Position numbers and translations under genes: made by a program. Under the pieces are notes generated by a model. The model saw nothing but the letters and a program-made list of their open reading frames with translations. It was not told the DNA's origin and ran no database searches. Below, in pieces: positions 56,971 to 64,000 of a stretch of 64,000 bases of DNA. The stretch covers positions 1 to 64,000 of the forward strand of contig VXIS01000088.1 in the NCBI GenBank assembly GCA_008704415.1, written 5' to 3'. The DNA is from Sphaerosporella brunnea (Eukaryota; Ascomycota; Pezizomycetes; Pezizales; Pyronemataceae). Every line of letters starts with the position of its first letter. Position 1 is the stretch's first letter.

Positions 56971-57731
56971 GGCTTCTTGATTTATCTCGTGCAAAACAAA
57001 AAGTTCGGATGGAGTTTTTGGCTCTTCGAAGCTCTGTATAGAATAATACACTCGGTAATGTGTACTCTAATCTCTGGATCAATTCACGGGAGAATGAACT
57101 TGCAGTCAATCCTTCTTACACTAATTGCCCAAGCATGTTGAGTTTATGCTTCAGACTCGATGTCCTGACCTTTGTATGAGGGATGCACGCTTCAATCGAT
57201 AAAGAATGGCGTCCTCGATTGATTTTTTGAAGCAAGAGAGCAAGATAGCTTGATACAGAGGGCTGATCCAAATAAATATTTTTATGAGTGCTTTCAACCA
57301 CTAGGAACGTCATTACAGCGTGGATGTATCTTTGCTTCGGGCATTCATAGCCAAGCTCACCACCTCCGAACCGAAACCTTCAACTGCAATATACTGCAAA
57401 ATTAGGTGATAATCCATGATTGTTCAGGTACAGGTAAATCCCACGCGAACCCCACGTTGATGAGGTTCCTTGCATGGGCGACCCTTGGCCCGAGTTAGTT
57501 CCAGCAACGGCGTAACGCCATCATCTGTCATGGAACGGATTTCCAGACTAAAAGTACGAGCAAAGCATCGAGGACCCACATAACGCAATAAGCCGTGACT
57601 CAAATTTTCGCCATATCAAAAGCCTACCCCGAACAAACGCGCCGGCCCTTGACTGCGAAACTCGCATCGAACATCCGTTGATACGCACTTGTTATTACCT
57701 TTCAGTTATATCGTTTACTACTTAAGTTAAT
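56971..57731. other. Intergenic between NOP9 and the decarboxylase gene
   Basis: About 760 bp. No gene is supported. Confidence 0.5.
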
Positions 57732-59972
57732 ATGCCTGCGGAATTGAACGGTGGTGGCGGAGAAGCCCCGGTGGCGGCCAGATCTGCGCCTGCACTATCT
57801 CCCCGGGCTCAGGAAGTTGAACAGGTCCGTCCATCCGTCTTTGCTTACTGCAGCCCTACAGACACCATTGCATCTGGCCAGCCATAGGCAGGTTATCGTG
57901 GCGGGGTTTGGCTCTCGAGGTTTTTTCTTCTGCTGGGCTAACGCATGTCATTCTGCGCGGCGATAAGCTCTTGAACCTGGCTACGTCTCAACTATTGCCC
58001 TTCATATCATCCGCCGACGACGTCGATGGGAAGCTAGTCGCTGAGGCGCTGCCGCCGAAGAAGCTAGAGCGCGTCTTCGACCTCGCGCTCCCTGCGGGCG
58101 AGGGCCGCGGTGCCGCCGGTCTCGAGGAGGTCATGCGCAAGGTGCTCAGGTACTCGGTCAACACCTGGAGGGATGGATTTATGGACAAGCTGTATGCTTC
58201 GACGGATCCTTGTGGTGTAGCAAGTGACTTGTTGTTGAGTGTGTTGAATACGAACGTATGTCGCATTTCGTTTGACGGGGGGACTGGTCGATTTGCAGCT
58301 TGGTATTTCGGACTGACCCAGACAGGTTCACGTTTACCAAGGTTAGGCCATGCCACACTTGCACTGAAAGGCGTCGCCGTCTGACTGAATCCAAGTTTCG
58401 CCTGCGTTGACCGTAATTGAACGGGAGACCGCGAAACGATTCGCCAACCTCATCGGGTTCGATGGTCCTCATGCGGGTGGAATAACTCTTCCTGGCGGTT
58501 CAGCGTCCAACTCGACTTCGATGATCATCGCCAAGAACACGCTGTTCCCCGAGACGAAGATCCGCGGAAACGGAGACAAGAAGTTCGTCGTCTTCACGAG
58601 CACGCACGGCCACTATTCGGTGGAGAAGGCTGCCATCCTTCTCGGCTTTGGTAGCGATGCCGTGTGGCAGATAAACGTCGACAAGCAAGGCCGAATGATT
58701 GCAGCTGGTAAATCGCTTGTTGGTCAGTCCATGGCGCTTTTTTCAAGGTGCTGATACTGTGGTAGAGCTCGAGGCGAAGGTGGTTGAGGCAAGAGAGAAG
58801 GGGTACACACCTTTCTATGTCAACGCAGGTGCAGGAACAACGGTGCAGGGCTCATATGACCCTTTCGAAGAGATCGCGGATATCTGCCAGAGACATCGAT
58901 TGTGGTTTCATGTGGATGCCTCGTGGGGAGGCGCGGTGGTTTTCTCCGAGAACCAGAAATGGAGGATGAAGGGCGCACATCGGGCTGATAGCTTGACTGT
59001 TAATCCCCATAAAATGTTGGGAGTGCCAGTGACCTGCAGCTTCCTCCTTACTCCAGACAGGAGGAGATTCCACCGAGCCACCAGCTTGAAGGCCGGATAG
59101 TATTTGCACCTCCGCTGTTTGTCGTTGTCGTGATCCGTTCTCACAGAAGTGCAGTTTGTTCCACGAGCAGGACGATGAGGAGCAGGACGATGTCTATGAT
59201 ATGGCGCAGATGACGATGGGCTGTGGACGCCGAGCCGACTCCCTGAAGATGGCGCTCGGCTGGATCTATTATGGGAAGGACGGATATCAGAGTGAGCTTC
59301 GATCATAGCTCTCCCTTTCGACTGTTCACCGCATCCCTGGCTCGCGATGGTGGTCGATGGCCTGCATCATACCCATGTCAAACCCAAACAGCGAGCCCGG
59401 ATACGGAACCAGAAGAGAAAGGCAGAAACTAACAGCTTTTTGCTCACAGGACGAATCGACCATGCATTCGACATGGCCAAATATTTCGCAGCCACCTTGG
59501 AAAATCAAAAAGGATTTCATCTAGTCTCCGAAAACCCCCCACCATGTCTGCAGGTGTAAGTACCTTTTGAGACATCTCCTCATTCCACATTGCGCATGTC
59601 ACATCTGACGAGGAACAGTTGCTTCTTTTACACAGGTGCTTCTGGCAAGCTCAGTGATGACGCCAAGTTGTATGGCCCCTCGCGGGATATGATACCTATG
59701 CGAGGTCTCCGATGGGTGAAGAACTAACGAGTAGTGCAGAAACACGCATACCACGAGAAGGATTGCAGCCCAGCTGGTTGAAAAGGGATACATGATTGGT
59801 GTGTTCGCCCTCTACTATACTTATCGTGTGGATGACTGGACTGATATCCGTTGCAGACTACTCACCAGATGCTACGCATGGCGAGTTCTTTAGAGCCGTG
59901 GTAAGTCACAGGACTACGCGTGAGACCGTGGACAAGCTGGTAGCTGCGATTGAGCAGCTAGGGCGTCTGTGA
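57732..59972 (+). CDS. Group II PLP-dependent decarboxylase (GAD65/CSAD-like)
   Basis: Ten exons (57732-57824, 57968-58255, 58326-58341, 58396-58707, 58766-59099, 59155-59291, 59450-59555, 59619-59669, 59740-59798, 59857-59972) give 503 aa, all in phase. The fold-type I core shows NVHVYQVSPALTVIERE, GGITLPGGSASNSTSM, STHGHYSVEKAA, VNAGAGTTVQGSYDPFEEIA and HVDASWGGAVVFS. The PLP lysine is in TVNPHKMLGVPVTCSF. The HVDASWGG form resembles animal GAD65/67 and cysteine-sulfinate or aspartate decarboxylases, not yeast Gad1 (HVDAASGG). The substrate (glutamate, cysteine sulfinate or aspartate) cannot be told by eye. An apparent stop at 59098 falls at an exon end, where GTATTT begins an intron. One exon is only 16 nt. 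Confidence 0.88.
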
Positions 59973-62149
59973 GGGGGGGGGGGGGGGGGTGGGGGCAAGG
60001 TGTCTTTGACCGGCTGTGCCATCGGGGTTGAAGCCGGAGCTAGAGTAGAAGGAATGATGTAAGATATGTAGGGCTTGATGTTCAGACACATCCGCCGACA
60101 AGCTTGATAGAGATACAGTGTTTTAGAGCTTGGGTACCTCGGTACCGATCACGAACGTGCTAGACGGGGCTGAGCGTAACCGAAGCGGACGTGCCGCTGG
60201 CGCCGCTATCAAACGAACAATTTTTATTGGCTAATTGGTTGTTAAGGTTGTGTGGCCCACAAAACAGCGAAAGGAATTTGCCGAGGCCGCGACGGCTAAA
60301 GACTGTTGCTGAGGGGGAATGGGAAATGATATCACAAAAACTGTTCAAACGACCAACAGCCGTGGAACTTGAAGCGGGAGAATCAGGGTGCAGATCCAGG
60401 GCACAGACTGTGCAGTACCCTAATGCTCTGGCAGCGATGACGGCGACAAGAGCAGGAGCGGGCAAAAGCAATGGCCACCGAGACATCAGCTGGGTCAGCT
60501 GGTGCTCTCGGTTCACAGCACGAGTACGCACTTAAGAAGTATGCACCCCATGAGTGAGTACTCTCCTTCGTTCACTGCTGCGCTGGTGGGGTTTACAGAC
60601 AGCCTTGGCACGACAATCTGTTTGCACTGCGGCAATACCGCAATGCCAGTGGCACTGGCCTAGACAGGATTTCATCGTGCGGCGGGCCTCTAAAGTGGAG
60701 CCGGAACTGCGGCCAAAGTTCCTGCTCGGGATTCCACCGCTCTTACTTTTGCACGCCTGTTCCACTCTATCGCCATAGTACTCCGCACCGCACTTCAGGT
60801 GGATTTGATATCATTTCTCCCGTGCCGTCCGTCATGCTCGCCTTTCTCCTGTGCTCCGTACTCACTGCCACTGAGCCCGGTACCCGCCGCATTTCCCCTC
60901 CCCGCACCGCCGCACCACCTACGCCAGCCCCTGCTGCTGCTCGTCCCGTCCGTCGTTGGTTCTGCTGTGCTCCCGCGCCCGCCACCACCACCACCACCAC
61001 CACCACCCACACCCCCCAGGCATAAGTCCCAAACCAATGCACGCAGGGTTGTGGTCGGGTTCTGTCAAGCTCTGTCACCATCCGCGATCCGGCGCCTCGA
61101 TTTTGCGACTGGGATTCTTTATCAAGAAATCGTTCGTTCATCGAGTTCTGCCCTAACCATCGTTCAACTATCAGTTCTCGATCGCGATCTCCCCTCGCCG
61201 TACAACCCCCTTCACCCCTCCTCCACTCCGAGCGATTGCACCCTGTCCGGCTTTTACAACAATAGTCTCTTGTTTCGTCTCGTCTCGCCTCGCTTCAGGT
61301 CGTCGTCCGTGGACTCTGACCCCCCCCCCCTCCCCCATCGACCGAGTTGCCCATTTCCACGACCGATCGAGATCCCGCTGGCTACGATTATTCCCACTTC
61401 CCGCTTCCCACTTGTCACGGCTGCCCGCCATACGCCACACCACCACCGACCGAGCGGGAAAGTGCTGCAACCCTCTTCAACAAAGGTGTCCGCCCATCCG
61501 CCGCTACGGGCTTCACCTCGCCCTATCGCAGGTAGAAGGCATCCGAGTACGGCCGCTGCTCGGACCCGCTGGTTCTCAGCCCTGCTGTAACACCAACGTT
61601 GTTGTTTGTTTGCGGACCATCCTCCACCAAAGCCTCCCCTCTCTGGTGCCCTGGGCTGTCAAGATAGATAGAAAAAAAAATCAAAAAAATCTCAATCACA
61701 GACAGAAGAATCCCCCTCGAGGAACGCACAGAAAAAATTAAAAAAAACAAAAAAACAAAAAAAAAACCCCATTGCCCCGTACTGTCATTTTTTCAGGAAT
61801 TTCTTCACCAGTTCGCGCCCATCGCCCGCCTCCACCACGACTACCGTAGGTACTGCTCGCTCTACCCACGATCCCCACTTGGCCTGTAGCGCTAAAGCAC
61901 TCAAGAGGCTGCAAGGGGGTCCAGCCGGTGTGATACGGGCTCTACCCACCCACCTTCTCTTCGCTATCCGACCCAGCCCACCACGCGTCATACAACACTA
62001 CACCCACCGATTCGAGCCCAACCCGAAAGGAGGCAACCACCCAGCCTTTCAGCTAGGTGCTGCACCCTGTGGTCTTTCCCACCACCCCCGCCTTCCTGCC
62101 CTTGTCGATCATCCAGTCCGCCGCTGGATCTCATACATCGGTATCGGTC
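59973..62149. promoter_or_regulatory. Upstream region and long 5' leader of wc-1
   Basis: 2.2 kb with a G16-like run at 59973-59989 and a (CCA)n array near 60980-61010. A C11 run lies near 61321, and A-rich tracts at 61671-61770 contain several A6-A9 blocks. The last 1.4 kb is C/T-rich and stop-poor, so long spurious frames appear. I see no coding region. Long leaders are usual for light and clock regulators in fungi. Confidence 0.55.
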
Positions 62150-64000
62150 ATGGACATTGACGGCGACGAACTCAGCGGGTTCTTGGGATCGGGCGGCTAT
62201 GTTACTACCTCTGATCTAGCAGCTGCTGCTGCTGCACGGTCGGCTGCCGAGGAGGTGGCGGCAGGAAACTCCGTGGTGGGAATGCAAGTGAACCGAGGTG
62301 GAGGCTTCGGCCAGCCAGATGATACCAACAACGGTACCGGCATGGAAGGGATTGCAAGGCGCAGATCCTTGGCTAATGGATTTGGTCTGGACTACTTGTC
62401 AATGGGCGACGAGGATTCTTTCTCTGCCATGGTATCTCCGACATACCCCCCGCCGCGGCTACAGCCAGGTGGTATCCCTACAACTTTGGAGGATGTCATG
62501 GATATGACTGCGCCTGGCCCCCCATTGAATATGCTTGGCTTCGGTGCGATGCCTGCACCGGACATGCAGCATAGCATGTCTATGTTCTCAAATAGAACTT
62601 CGACTCCGAGAGCCTCTATATCAAGTCCGGTTGACAGTGTCATGAACTCGATGCCGTCGAGTCCGTCGGTGAGCATCATGAGTCGGCAGCCACAACGGTC
62701 GATGTCAGGCGCGTCCGATGTTACAATGCAGGGACACTCGCAGCCTGCGCTCGAACAATCTCAATTCGACCAGCCCTCGCGGTCCATCCCTGGTATGTAC
62801 TGTTCGCGGGGCTTTTTCGTTACCTACGACAATGTCACTTACGGCTATCCAGACATGGTACCATCTAGTGAGCAGGCTCTAACAAATATTCACTCCAAAC
62901 CAAGTCATTCCCAGATACCCGCGCCGTCGATCTTTCCCGAAAATATCTATTCCTCTAGTGGCTTCGACATGTTGGACATCTTGGTGACAATGACACCCAC
63001 TAGCAGCACCTGACCGTGTGCTGACTGTTGTTGATACAGAACCGTGTAGCCAACCGTCCCAATCCGGAAATCAACATTGGTGCGGTGGACATGTCTTGCG
63101 CATTCGTCGTAACCGACGTTCGCAAATTTGACAATCCTATCGTCTACTGCAGTGCCACGTTTGAGAGATTGACCGGATATACGAAACACGAGGTTCTGGG
63201 AAGAAACTGTCGATTTTTGCAAGCTCCAGATGGAAATATCAAGTCCGGGGATCGAAGGAAATATGTCGACGAAAATGCCGTCTACTATCTGAAGAACCAA
63301 ATTGCTGCACGGGCAGAGGCTCAAACCTCCCTAATCAACTATCGCAAGGGCGGACAATCGTTCACCAACCTGTTGACAATGATCCCCATCACCTACGACG
63401 ACAGCGAAGACATTGTCTACTTTGTTGGTTTCCAGGTTGACCTTGTCGACCAGCCCGGTGCCATGTTGAACAGGAACAGAGGTACGAATCCCATTCCCAA
63501 GTTTAAGATTTGTAATGATTTATCGGGCTGACGCCATAGATGAAGACGGTTCATTTGCCGTCAACTACCAGTACTCACAGATGCCTACATACATTCCTGC
63601 CCTCATCATGGACAATCACAGGCCCAAGTTGACAATGGGTCGGGATGATGTTTCGCAAGTACTGGCATCGTTCGGCAGTGGCGATTTCGAAACGCACTCC
63701 AAGCGGATTCTAGACAAAGTCCTGCTGGAGAATACGGATGATGTAGTACACGTCCTCTCGCTCAAAGGATTGTTTCTGTATTGCTCGCCCAGCATACGGA
63801 GAGTGTTGGAATACGAACCCCATGAGCTGGTTGGCACGAGCTTGTCCGGTGTTTGCCATCCTAGCGACATTGTTCCGGTTACTAGGGATCTCAAGGATAC
63901 CTCCAGTGGAACCAGCATAAATGTTGTCTTCAGGATTCGGAGAAAATTCAGCGGTTACACGTGGTTTGAGAGCCACGGTTGTCTCCACACGGAACAGGGT
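62150..64000 (+). CDS. wc-1: White collar 1 blue-light photoreceptor and transcription factor (5' part)
   Basis: The gene is cut by the window end. WC-1 binds FAD through a LOV domain and, with WC-2, activates light-induced genes and the circadian clock. The N-terminal 290 residues are low complexity with a short Ala run. The LOV domain shows the photo-adduct Cys in GRNCRFLQAPDG, with NPIVYCSATFERLTGYTKHE before it and FTNLLTMIPI and FVGFQVDLVDQPG after it. A second PAS follows (LFLYCSPSIRRVLEYEPHEL). Introns are placed at about 62792-62851, 62981-63041 and 63481-63540. The first is 60 nt, in frame and stop-free, so splicing there is less certain. The GATA zinc finger expected at the C-terminus lies beyond the window. 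Confidence 0.9.

Noticed and set aside
59096..59100. Apparent premature stop in the decarboxylase gene
   Set aside because: The TAG spans the end of an exon; a GTATTT...GTGCAG intron restores the family sequence GYLFHE in phase.
1..64000. CRISPR arrays, rRNA genes, virus-like regions, secondary-metabolite cluster
   Set aside because: None of the expected repeats, motifs or core enzymes were seen; the window is eukaryotic and mostly housekeeping.

Overview
The window looks like a chromosome or contig segment from a filamentous ascomycete (Pezizomycotina). The grounds are compact genes with 47-150 nt GT-AG introns that carry fungal branch sites (CTAAC, CTGAC, GCTAAT), C/T-rich 5' leaders, a white-collar-1 LOV photoreceptor, an Fks1-type glucan synthase, a GH72 glucanosyltransferase and a BCK1-type MAPKKK. 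Genus and class cannot be fixed from sequence reading alone. I found no CRISPR array, rRNA, convincing tRNA or intact transposon.

Layout. Bases 1-5387 form one very long, almost spacerless palindrome with its dyad near 2706. The outer and middle parts of the arms read the same. The centre, and the right arm at about 3800-4370, differ mainly by small indels, and the right arm has a 31-A run where the left has four T. I read this as most likely a fold-back assembly artefact; a real inverted duplication is the alternative. From 5413 on come COQ9 (+), an NYN-domain nuclease (-), a poorly coding stretch with a short inverted repeat and a broken small ORF, an HSP12-like stress gene (+), a 396-bp non-autonomous Tc1/mariner-like element, and a seven-exon pyruvate decarboxylase (-).

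15-41 kb is a dense run of housekeeping genes: TRM6 (+), BCK1 (+), a PP28/PDAP1 protein (-), riboflavin synthase (-), RanBP1/YRB1 (-), PDB1 (+), mitochondrial IF-2 (-), SPT10 (+) and a GCNA-like SprT protease (-). 41-52 kb holds FKS1 (-) and a GAS1/GEL GH72 gene (+), which are divergent and share a 2.9-kb spacer. 54-64 kb carries NOP9 (+), a ten-exon group II PLP decarboxylase (+) and the 5' part of wc-1 (+), cut by the window end.

How they relate. Three genes belong to cell-wall integrity: BCK1 signals, FKS1 makes beta-1,3-glucan and GAS1/GEL remodels it. PDB1 and PDC compete for pyruvate, COQ9 and mtIF-2 serve respiration, and TRM6, NOP9 and YRB1 serve tRNA, 18S rRNA and nuclear transport. 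SPT10 (GNAT plus an integrase-like zinc finger) and the GCNA-like protein (acidic, SIM-like disordered tail plus SprT metalloprotease plus HMG-like end) are the most unusual architectures.

Intron borders were placed by hand, by reading frame and splice consensus, and may be off by a base in places.
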